Source of the DNA: Streptomyces globosus
GTDB lineage: Bacteria > Actinomycetota > Actinomycetes > Streptomycetales > Streptomycetaceae
Direction of reading: 5' to 3'
DNA: 64,000 nt
Assembly (NCBI RefSeq): GCF_003325375.1
Contig: NZ_CP030862.1
Coordinates: 2,793,501-2,857,500, forward strand
The notes under the pieces were generated by a model. It saw only the letters and a list, made by a program, of their open reading frames with translations, ran no database searches and was not told the origin of the DNA. Positions within the stretch are counted from its first letter, which is position 1; every line of letters starts with the position of its first letter. The position numbers and the translations under genes are program-made. This document shows positions 45,201 through 57,200 of the stretch, piece after piece.

Positions 45201-48200
45201 GGCCCTGCGCAGCCAGGCCATCGCCCGCCGGCTGGCGGGCTCCGGCGGCATGGTCTCCGTACCGCTGCCCGCCGACGAGGCCGAGGCGCTCCTGGCCGCA
45301 CGCGGCGGAGGCATCTCCATCGCCGCCGTCAACGGCCCGCGCACCGTGGTCGTCGCCGGCACCCCCGAGGAACTCGACGCGCTCGTCGAGGAGCTCGCCG
45401 CCGCCGACGTCCGGGCCCGCCGCATCGCCGTCGACTACGCCTCCCACTCCGCCCAGGTCGAGCAGCTGGAGGAGGAGCTGCTGGCCGCCCTGGCACCCGT
45501 ACGCCCGCGCACCGCCGAGATCCCGTTCTTCTCGACCGTGACCGGCGACTGGCTGGACACGGCCGCCCTGGACGCCGCGTACTGGTACCGCAACCTGCGC
45601 CGCACCGTCCGCTTCGGCCCGGCCGTGGCCGCGCTGCTCGACCAGGGCCACCGGTTCTTCGTCGAGGCCAGCCCGCACACGGTGCTGACCATGGCCGTCG
45701 AGGCCGTGGCCGAGGACGGCGGGCACCAGGTCGCCGCCATCGGCACCCTGCGCCGCGACAAGGGCGGCACCGGCCGCTTCCTGACCTCCCTCGCAGAGGC
45801 GTTCGTCCGCGGTGCCCGCGTGGACTGGGCCCCGGCCGTCGAGGGCACCGGCGCGCACCGCGTCGCCCTGCCCACGTACGCCTTCCAGCGCGAGCACCTG
45901 TGGGCCCTGCCCGGCAGGCCGGGCACCGCGGGCGAAGGGGACCCGGCCGACGCCGAGTTCTGGACCGCCGTGGAGGAGGAGGACGTCGAGTCGCTGGCCG
46001 AGGGCCTCCGACTGGAGCAGTCCGCACTCGCCCCGCTGCTGCCCGCGCTCGCCGGCTGGCGGCGCCGCAGCCGCGAACGGGCGGCCGTGGACTCCTGGCG
46101 CTACCGCGCCACGTGGAAGCCGCTCGGCGCGCTGCCCCCGGCCGCCCGGCTCACCGGCACCTGGCTCGTCGTCTCGGCCGCTGCCGCGGCCGACGCCGAC
46201 ATCACCCAGACGCTGACGGCCGCCGGCGCCGACGTACGGCACCTGGTGCTGGACGAGACCTGCGCCGACCGGGCAGTCCTGGCCGACCGCCTCGCCGCCG
46301 TCAGCGCCGGCCCGGCCGAAGCCGGCACGGACCTCACCGGCATCGTGTCGCTGCTCGCCGCGGACGAGGCGCCGAGCCCGGCCGTGCCCGCGCTCACCGG
46401 CGGGCTCGCCCTGACCCTCTCCCTGGTCCAGGCCCTCGGCGACACCGGAATCGGCGCACCCCTGTGGTGCGTCACCCGGGGCGCCGTCTCCACCGGCCGC
46501 GCCGACCGGCTCACCCGGCCCGTGCAGGCCCAGATCCACGGCCTCGGCTGGACCGCGGCCCTGGAGCACCCCGACCGCTGGGGCGGTGTCATCGACCTGC
46601 CCGACACCCCGCTGGACGCCCGGGGCCGCGAACGCCTCGCCGCCGTCCTCACCGGGACGACCGGCGAGGACCAGCTCGCCCTGCGGCCCTCGGGCGTCAT
46701 GGCCCGGCGCATCGCCCGCGCCGCCGCGGGCCGGGCCGCCGCGGGCAAGGACGCCTGGCGTCCGCGCGGCACCACCCTGATCACCGGCGGCACCGGCACC
46801 CTGGCCCCGCACCTGGCCCGCCGGCTCGCCGGGGAGGGAGCCGAGCACCTCGTCCTCACCAGCCGGCGCGGCGCCGACGCGCCCGGCACCGCCGAACTGC
46901 TCGCCGAACTCCACGCGCTGGGCTGCGAGGCGGAGTTCCGCAGCTGCGACCTCACGGACCGCGCGGCCGTCGCCGCCCTCCTGGAAGGCCTGACCGCCGA
47001 CGGCCGCACCGTACGGACCGTCGTCCACACCGCCGCCGTCATCGAACTGGCCTCCCTGGAGGAGACCGGCCCCGAGGCATTCGCCAGGGTCATCGACGCG
47101 AAGGTGACCGGAGCCCGCCACCTGGACGAGCTCCTCGACGACGACCAGCTCGACGCGTTCGTCCTGTACTCCTCCACCGCCGGCATGTGGGGCAGCGGCC
47201 GGCACGCCGCCTACGTCGCCGCGAACGCGTACCTCAACGCCCTCGCCGAGCACCGCCGGGCACGCGGCGCCCACGCCACCTCCCTCTCCTGGGGCATCTG
47301 GTCCGACGACCTCAAGCTCGGCCGGGTCGACCCCGGCCAGATCCGCCGCAGCGGCCTGAACTTCATGGACCCGCAGCAGGCCCTCACCGGGCTGCGCCAG
47401 GCCCTGGCCGAGGACGCGCACGTCCTCACCGTCGCCGACATCGACTGGGACCGCTACCACCCGGTGTTCACCTCCGGGCGGCCCACCGCCCTGTTCGAGG
47501 ACATCGCCGAGGTGCGCAGGCTGGAGCACCAGGCCACCGAACGGCCGACCGGAGACAGCGAGTTCACCGCCCGACTGCGGGCCCTGCCCGCCGCCGAGCA
47601 GGACCGCGCGCTCCTGGACCTCGTACGCTCCGAGGCGGCCACCGTCCTCGGCCACGCCTCCCCGGACACGCTGTCCGAGCAGCGGGCCTTCCGCGACGTC
47701 GGCTTCGACTCGCTGACCGCCGTGGACCTGCGCAACCGGCTGTCGGCCGTGACCGGGCTGTCCCTGCCCAGCACCATGGTCTTCGACTACCCCAACCCCG
47801 TCTCCCTGGTGGGGTTCCTGCGCACCCAGGTCGCCGGCGCACCCACCGGGACTCCGGCCGCGGCCGCCGCCGCGGCGCCGCCCGCCGACGACGAACCCAT
47901 CGCCGTGATCGGCATGAGCTGCCGCTACCCGGGCGGGGTCGCCTCCCCCGAGGACCTGTGGCGACTGGTCGCCGCCGGGGCCGACGCCATCGGCGACTTC
48001 CCCCTCGACCGCGGCTGGGACGCCGACGGGCTCTACGACCCCGACCCGGACCGGCCCGGCAAGACGTACTCGACGCGCGGCGGATTCCTGGACTGCGCCG
48101 CCGAGTTCGACGCGGGTTTCTTCGGCATCTCGCCGCGCGAGGCCCTGTCGATGGACCCGCAGCAGCGCCTGCTGCTGGAGACCTCCTGGGAGGCTTTGGA

Positions 48201-51200
48201 ACGCGCCGGGATCGACCCGAACGGCCTGCGCGGCAGCCGCACCGGCACCTTCATCGGCGCCAGCTACCAGGACTACACCTCCGGCGGCTCCGCCCAGGAC
48301 GGCGCCGAGGGCCACCTGATCACCGGCACCATCCCGTCCGTGCTGTCCGGGCGGATCTCCTACACCCTCGGCTTCGAGGGCCCCGCCGTCACCCTCGACA
48401 CCGCCTGCTCCTCCTCGCTGGTGGCCCTGCACCTGGCCTGCCAGTCGCTGCGCAGCGGCGAGTCCGCGCTCGCCCTCGCGGGCGGCGTCAGCATCATGGC
48501 CACGCCCAACGCCTTCGTCGGCTTCAGCCGGCAGCGCGCCATGGCCGCGGACGGGCGCTGCAAGGCGTACGCCGAGGCGGCCGACGGCATGAGCCTCGCG
48601 GAGGGCGTGGGCCTGGTCCTCGTCGAACGGCTGTCCGACGCCCTGGCCAACGGCCACCGCGTCCTCGCCGTCATCCGCGGCTCCGCCGTCAACCAGGACG
48701 GCGCGTCCAACGGCCTGACCGCCCCCAACGGGCCCTCCCAGCAGCGCGTCATCCGCCAGGCCCTCGCCAACGCGGGCGTCGCCGCCGCCGACGTCGACGC
48801 CGTCGAAGGCCACGGCACCGGCACCCGCCTCGGCGACCCCATCGAGGCCCAGGCGCTGATCGCGACCTACGGCCGGGACCGGGACGCCGAGCGGCCGCTG
48901 CTGCTCGGCTCGGTCAAGTCCAACATCGGCCACACCCAGATGGCCTCCGGTGTCGCGAGCGTCATCAAGATGGTCATGGCCATGCGCCACGGCGTCCTGC
49001 CCGCGAGCCTGCACATCGACCGGCCCTCCAGCCACGTGGACTGGACGGCGGGCGCGATCGAGCTGCTGACCGGGGAACGGGAGTGGCCGCAGACCGGCCG
49101 CCCGCGCCGCGCGGCCGTGTCCTCCTTCGGCCTGAGCGGCACGAACGCCCACCTCGTCCTGGAGCAGGCCCCGGCCGCGGAGCCCGAGCCGCAGGAGGAG
49201 GCCGCCCGGCCGGCGGGCGTGGTCCCGCTCCTGCTGTCCGGCCGGACCGAGGCCGCGCTGCGCGCCCAGGCCGGGCGCCTGCTCGACGCGGTCACCGGCA
49301 GGCCGGAGGCGTTCGCGCTGCCCGCCCTGGGACGCGCACTGGCCACCGGCCGCGCCGCCCTGGAGCACAGGGCCGCCGTCGTCACCGGCACCCGCGAGGA
49401 GTGCGTGCGGGCCCTGACCGCCCTGCGCGACGGTCTGCCGGACTCCGCCCTGCTCACCGCACGGGCCGCCGCGCGCGGCCGGACCGCGTTCCTCTTCACC
49501 GGACAGGGCGGCCAGCGCCCCGGCGCGGGCCGCGAACTCTACGAGCGGCACCCGGCGTTCGCCGACGCCCTGGACGCCGTACTGGCCCTCTTCGACCGCG
49601 AACTGGAGCGGCCGCTGCGCGAGGTGATGTTCGCCGCGCCCGGCAGCGCCGAAGCCGCGCTGCTCGACGACACGGCCTACACCCAGCCCGCCCTGTTCGC
49701 CCTGGAGGTGGCCCTCCACCGGCTCCTCGAGTCCTGGGGCGTCCGCCCCGGCCACCTGGCCGGGCACTCGGTCGGCGAGCTCGCCGCCGCGCACGTGGCA
49801 GGGGTGTTCTCGCTGGAGGACGCCTGCACCCTGGTCGCCGCGCGGGGCCGGCTGATGTCGGACCTGCCCGCCGGGGGCGCGATGGTCTCCGTCGAGGCCG
49901 CCGAGGACGAGGTGCTGCCGCTGCTGGCCGGCCACGAGGACCGGATGGCCCTCGCCGCCGTCAACGGCCCCCGGTCCCTGGTGCTGTCCGGCGACGAGGA
50001 GCCGGTCCTGGAGCTCGCGGCGCGCTTCGCCGCGCAGGGCCGCCGGACCCGGCGGCTGCGGGTGAGCCACGCCTTCCACTCGCCGCACATGGATCCGATG
50101 CTCGACGCCTTCGCCAGGGTCGCGCGCGGAATCTCGTACCACGCTCCGACGACCCCCCTGGTGTCGACCGTGACCGGCCGACCGGCCGACCCCGAGCGGC
50201 TGTGCACCCCGGAGTACTGGGTCGAGCAGGTGCGCGCCACGGTCAGGTTCGCCGACGCCGCCCGCCGCCTCGCCGAGCTGGGCGCCACCGTGCTCCTTGA
50301 GCTCGGCCCCGACGCCGTCCTGAGCGGCGCGGCCCGGGAGGCCGTGGCCGACGAGCGGGTCACCGCCGTCCCGGTCCTGCGCCGGGACCGCGCGGAGGCG
50401 GAGGCGGTCGCCAGGGCCGTGGCCGCCCTGCACCTCGGGGGCGCACACGCCGACTGGGAGGCGTTCTTCCCCGCAAGCGGCGCCGCCTGCGCCGCCGCGC
50501 TCGACGAGCTGCCGACCTACGCCTTCCAACGCCGGCGCTACTGGCCGGAGGCAGGCCCCGCCGGTGCGGAGGGGCCTGCCGCCGACCCGGTGGACGCCGC
50601 GTTCTGGGCGGCCGTCGAGCGGGCGGACCTGTCCGCGCTCGGCGCCGACCTCGGCCTGGACGACGCCACCCTGACGGCCGTCGTGCCCGCCCTCACCTCG
50701 TGGCGCCGCAAGCGCCGCGCCGAGTCCACCGTCGACGGCTGGCGCTACGGCAGCACCTGGAAGCCGCTGCCCGCCGCCCCGGCCGCGGGCATCACGCTCG
50801 CCGGCACCTGGCTCTGCCTGGTGCCGGCCGACGGGGACGGCGGCGAGGAACTGCTCGAACGCCTCGGCGGCGACCGGTTCACCCTCACCGTCCCGCACGG
50901 TGAGACGCGCGCCGACCTCGCCGAGCGGCTGCGCGAACTGCCCGCGGCAGGAGAGCGGTTCACGGGCGTACTGTCCCTGCTGGCGCTCCAGGACGAGGGC
51001 CTCCTGCCGACGGCCACCGCCGTCCAGGCCCTCGGAGACGCCGGCATCGAGGCCCCCCTGTGGTGCCTGACCCGCGGCGCCGTCAGCGTCGGCCGCTCCG
51101 ACCGGCTCGGGCAGCCCGGCCAGGGCGCCGTCTGGGGCCTGGGCCGCAGCGCAGCCCTGGAACACCCCGAGCGCTGGGGCGGCCTGCTGGACCTGCCCGA

Positions 51201-54200
51201 GACCCTCGACGAGCCGGCCGCACGCCGGATCGCCGGACTGCTCGCGCAGAGCACCGGTCCGGGCCGCTCCGGCGGCGAGGACCAGGTGGCCGTGCGCGCC
51301 GCGGGCGTGTACGCCCGCCGGCTGACCCGCCTCCCGCTGGCCGACCGCGCCGACGTACGCCCCTACGCTCCCACCGGCACCGTCCTCATCACCGGCGGCA
51401 CCGGCGGGATCGGCGCGCACCTCGCCCGCCGGCTCGCCGCCCGCGGCGCCGCACACCTGCTGCTCGTCAGCCGGCGCGGTGCCGAGGCGCCCGGCGCCGT
51501 GGAACTCGGTGAGGAACTCGCCGCGCTGGGCGCCCGCGCCACCCTGGCGGCCTGTGACGTCTCCGACCGCGACGCGCTCGCCCGCGTCCTGGCCGGGATC
51601 CCGGCGGACCTGCCGCTGACCGCGGTCTTCCACACGGCGGGCGTGGTCGAGGACGGCGTCCTCGACACGCTCACCCCGGAGGCGTTCGCCGCCGTACTCG
51701 GCCCGAAGGCCACGGCGGCACGGCACCTGCACGAGCTGACCCGCGAGACGGACCTGGCGGCCTTCGTGCTGTTCTCGTCCACCGCGGCGAGCCTCGGTGC
51801 CGCCGGACAGGCCAACTACGCCGCCGCCAACGCCTGCCTCGACGCCCTCGCCGAGCACCGGCGCGGGCAGGGCCTGCCCGCGACCTCGCTGGCCTGGGGC
51901 CCCTGGGCGGGCACCGGCATGGCCGGTGACGGGACCGGTGTCGAAGCCCGGGTCCGCCGGGGCGGATACGCCCCCATGGACCCGGAGCTCGCGCTCGACG
52001 CGCTGACCCAGGCCCTGGACCAGGGGGGCCCCGCCGCGCTGACCGTCGCCGACATCGACTGGGCCCGGTTCGCCCGGGTGCTGACGGCGGTCCGGCCCAA
52101 TCCGCTGATCTCCGACCTCGCCGAGACCCGGGGCGCCGCCGCCCCCGCGCAGCCGGCCGCGGGAGACGAGAACGGCCTGCGGCAGCGGCTCACCGCCCTG
52201 CCCGCGGCCGGCCGAGCCAAGTTCACCCTGGACTTCCTGCGGGCCCAGGTGGCCGCCGTGCTCGGCCACGCCGACGCCGCCGCCATCGGCGCCGACCAGG
52301 CGTTCGCCGACCTCGGCTTCGACTCGCTCACCATCGTCGAACTGCGCAACACCCTCGCCGCGACCACCGGTCTGCGGCTGCCCGCGACCCTCGTGTACGA
52401 CCACCCGACCCCGCACGACCTCGCCGCGCACCTGCTCGCCGAACTGCTGGGCGGTGCGGACGGCGAACCCGCACCGGGGGCGCCGGCCGGCACCGCCGCC
52501 GACCACGACGACGACCCGGTCGTGATCGTCGGCATGGGCTGCAGGTTCCCGGGCGGGGTCGCCTCGCCCGAGGACCTGTGGCGGCTGCTGGCGGCCGGCG
52601 AGGACGCCATCTCGGCGTTCCCCGCCGACCGCGGCTGGGACCTCGACAGCCTCGCCCGGGGCGGCTCCGCCACCCTGGAGGGCGGCTTCCTCGACGGCGT
52701 CGGCCACTTCGACGCCCGCTTCTTCGGCATCTCGCCGCGCGAGGCCCTCGCCATGGACCCGCAGCAGCGCCTGCTGCTGGAAACCTCCTGGGAGGCCCTG
52801 GAGCGGGCCGGCATCGCCCCGGACTCGCTGCGCGCCAGCTCCACCGGGGTGTTCATCGGCACCAACGGCCAGGACTACACCTCCGTCCTGCGCCGCGGCA
52901 CCGCCGACGTCCAGGGCCACGTCGCCACCGGCAACACCGCCAGCGTGATGTCCGGCCGCCTCTCCTACACCCTGGGCCTGGAGGGCCCGGCCGTCACCGT
53001 CGACACCGCCTGCTCCTCCTCGCTCGTCGCCCTCCACCTCGGTGTCCGCGCGCTGCGCGGCGGCGAGTGCTCCCTCGTCCTCGCCGGCGGTGTGTCGGTG
53101 ATGTCGAGCCCCGACGCGTTCGTCGAGTTCTCCGCACAGGGCGGACTGGCCCCCGACGGCCGCTGCAAGGCCTTCTCCGACGCGGCCGACGGCACCTCCT
53201 GGTCGGAGGGCGCGGGCGTCCTCGTCCTGGAACGGCTCTCCGACGCCCGCCGCCACGGCCACCCCGTCCTCGCCGTGGTGCGCGGCGCCGCCGTCAACCA
53301 GGACGGCGCCAGCAACGGGCTGACCGCTCCCAACGGGCGCGCCCAGCAGCGGGTCATCCGCCAGGCCCTGGCCGACGCGGACCTCGCGCCCGCCGAGGTC
53401 GACGCCGTCGAGGCGCACGGCACCGGCACCCCGCTCGGCGACCCGATCGAGGCCGGCGCGCTGATCGCCGCGTACGGGAAGGACCGGGAACGGCCGCTGC
53501 TCCTCGGCGCCGTCAAGTCCAACCTGGGCCACACCCAGGCCGCCGCCGGCATGGCCGGCGTCATCAAGATGGTCATGGCGATGCGGGAGGGCGTCCTGCC
53601 GCGCACCCTGCACGCGGACACCCCGTCCACCCACGTGGAGTGGGACGGCGAGGCCGTCACCCTGGTCCGCGAGGAGCAGGCCTGGCCCGCGACCGGGCGC
53701 CCGCGCCGGGCGGGTGTCTCCGCCTTCGGCGTCAGCGGCACCAACGCCCACGTGATCGTGGAACAGGCGCCGCCCGCGCCCGACGCGGACGCACCCGCCG
53801 TGGTGCCGGCCGCGGCACCGTGGGTGGTGTCCGCCAGGTCCCGGGCCGCGCTCGACGCCCAGCTGGCGCAACTGGCCGCACGCACCGGGGAGCCGGCGCT
53901 GGACGTCGGCTTCTCGCTCGCCGCCGGACGCACCCACCTCCCGCACCGGGCCGTGCTCGTGGCGGGAACCGAGGTCGCACGCGGCACGGCCGAGGAGCGG
54001 TCCCTCGCGGTCCTCTTCTCCGGCCAGGGCTCACAGCGCCTGGACATGGGGCGCGAACTGTACGGACGCTTCCCCGTGTTCGCCGAGGCCTTCGACGCCG
54101 CGTGCGCCGCACTGGACCGGGAACTGGACCGCCCGCTGCGCGAGGTGGTCTGGGGCACGGACGCGGCGCTCACCGACCGCACCCAGTACGCGCAGGCCGG

Positions 54201-57200
54201 GCTGTTCGCGGTCGAGGTCGCGCTGTACCGCCTGGTGGAGTCGCTCGGCGTACAGCCCGAGTACGTCGCCGGCCACTCGGTCGGCGAGGTGGCGGCCGCG
54301 CACGTCGCGGGCGTCCTCACGCTCGCCGACGCCTGCACCCTGGTGGCGGCCCGCGGCCGGCTGATGGAGGCCCTGCCCGAGGGCGGCGCGATGGCCGCGC
54401 TCCAGGCGACGGAGGACGAAATCCGGCCGCTGCTCGGCGCGCAGGTGTCCCTCGCCGCCGTGAACGGACCGGCCTCGGTGGTCGTCTCCGGCGCGGCCGA
54501 CGCGGTCGAGGCCGTACGCGCCGAGTTCGCGGGCAGGGGCCGCAGGACGACCCGGCTGCGGGTCTCGCACGCCTTCCACTCCCCGCTGATGGATCCGATG
54601 CTGGACGCCTTCCGGAAGGCCGTCTCCGCGCTGTCGTTCTCCGCGCCGCTGCTGCCGCTCGTCTCGAACGTGACGGGCGGGCTCGCGACGGCGGACCTCG
54701 TGTGCGACCCGGAGTACTGGGTCCGGCACGTCCGCGAGACCGTCCGCTTCGCCGACGGCGTCCGCGCCCTCGGCGAGGCGGGGGCCACCGCCTTCCTGGA
54801 ACTGGGCCCGGACGGTGTCCTCGCCGCCCTCGCCGCGCAGAGCCTGACCGGCGGGGACCCCGTGGTCACCCCGGCCCTGCGCGCGGACCGGCCCGAGGAG
54901 TCCGCGTTCGTCACCGCACTGGCCCGGCTGCACGTCGCCGGCGTACGGGTCGACTGGACCCGCCTGTACGAGGGCACCGGCGCCCGGCGCACCGACCTGC
55001 CCACCTACCCGTTCCAGCGCGAGCCGTACTGGCCCGAGCCCGCGGCCCTCCCCGCGACCGGGCAGACGGCGCAGGAGCAGAACGCGGACGACGCCGCCTT
55101 CTGGGCGGCGGTGGAACGGCAGGACCTGCCCGGACTCTCCGCCACCCTCGGCCTGTCCGAGGACGAGGCGGCCCTGTCGGCGCTCCTGCCCGCGCTGTCC
55201 GAGTGGCGTCGCGGCCGCGACGAGAGCGCGGCGGTGGACGGCTGGCGCTACCGGGTGGTCTGGAAGCCGGCCGACGCGGCCCCGGCCGACGCCCTCACGG
55301 GCAGCTGGCTGGCGCTCGTCCCGCAGACCCACGCGGACGACGCGTGGGCGGCCGGGATCACGGACGCCCTCGGACCGGACGCGGTACGCCTCGTGGCCGA
55401 CCCCGCCGACACCGAGGACCTCGCGGCACGGCTGGCCGGACTCGACCGGCGGTTCGACGGCGTGCTGGCCCTGCTCCCCGCCGCCTCCGTGATCCCCGGC
55501 GTGACGGCCGCCCTCACCGCGGCCGGTGTCGAGGCACCGCTGTGGTGCGTCACCCGGGGGGCGGTGGCCGTGGGCCGTGCCGACCGGCCCGCCGATCCGG
55601 CGCAGGCCGCCCTGTGGGGCCTCGTCCGGGTCGCGGCCCTCGAAGACCCCGCCCGCTGGGGCGGACTGCTCGACGTGACCGAGGTGCCCGACGCCCGTAC
55701 GGCCGCCCGGCTGCGCTCCCTGCTCGCCGCCGGCCCCGGCGGCGAGGACCAGCTGGCACTGCGCCCGTCCGGCGCCTACGCCCGCCGTCTCGTCCGGTCC
55801 TCGGCCGCAGGCCGGGCGTCCGCAACCTGGACCCCGTCCGCAACCGTGCTCGTCATCGGCGACGCCGCCGAGTTCGGCGGCCACACCGCCCGCTGGCTGG
55901 CCCGCCAGGGCGCGGACCACGTGCTGCTCGTCGGCACACGGGAACCGGACGCGGCCCTCGCCGACGAACTCGGCGCCCGGCTCGCCGGGCACGGGGCGGC
56001 CCTCACCGTGGCCACCGCGGCTCCGGACGACCGGGGAGCGCTGACCGCCGCCCTGTCCGCGCTCCCGTCCGACCGGCCGCTCACCGCGGTGGTCCACACC
56101 GGGTACGGCCCCGGACCGACCGGACCGGACCTGGCCCGGGCAGGCGTGGAGACCCTCGAAGGGGCACTCGAAGACGTCCTCGGAGACCGGGAACTGGACG
56201 CCTTCGTCCTGTTCACCTCGATCGCCGGCGTCTGGGGCGTACGCGGCCAGGGCACGGGAGCCGCGGCGAGCGCCTGGCTCGACGCCTTCGCCGAACGCCG
56301 CCGCGCCACCGGCCGGGCCGCCCTCGCCGTGGCCTGGGGAGCCTGGACCGGTCTCGCCGACGACTCCCTCGACCGGCACCTGCGGCTCAGCGGGCTGCCC
56401 GCCATGGACCCCGAGCGGGCCCTGGCCGCCATGCGCCGGGCCACCGGCGACGAAGCGGCGGCCGTGGTCGTCGCGGACGTGGCATGGGAACGCTTCGCGC
56501 CGGCCTTCGGGCAGTCCCGCCCGAGCAGGCTCTTCGCCGCGCTCCCCGAGGCCCGCGCCGCACTGGCGCCCGCCGAAGGACGGACCGGTGCAGGCACGGA
56601 CACGGAGACCGGCACGGGCGCCCTGGCCGCGCTGCGCGCCGAACTGCTCGCCAGGCCCCGGGGACCCGAACGCGACGAGGTGCTGCTGGCCCTCGTACGC
56701 CGCGAAGTGGCCGCCGTACTCGGCTACCGGGACCTGGAGGACATCCCGGCCGGCCAGGCCTTCAAGGACCTCGGCTTCGACTCGCTCACTGCCGTGGACC
56801 TGCGCAACCAGCTCGCCAAGGCCACCGGCCTGACCCTCCCGGCCACGCTCGCCTTCGACCACCCCACTCCGGCGGCCCTCGCCGCGCAGCTGCGCGCCGA
56901 ACTGCTGGAGGAGGGGGACGACGACGCGCCGGCCGCCACAACCGCCGGCGAGGCCGCCGAAACGGCCGGGGACCCGATCGTCATCGTGGGCATGAGCTGC
57001 CGCTACCCCGGCGGCGTACAGTCCCCCGAGGACCTGTGGGAGCTGCTGCGCGCCGAGGTCGACGCCATCGGCGCCTTCCCCGCCGACCGCGGCTGGGACC
57101 TGGACCGGCTTGCCCACGGCGACGCCGACGGCCGCGGCCGCAGCGTCACCCAGAACGGCGGCTTCCTCTACGACGTCGCCGACTTCGACGCCGCCTTCTT

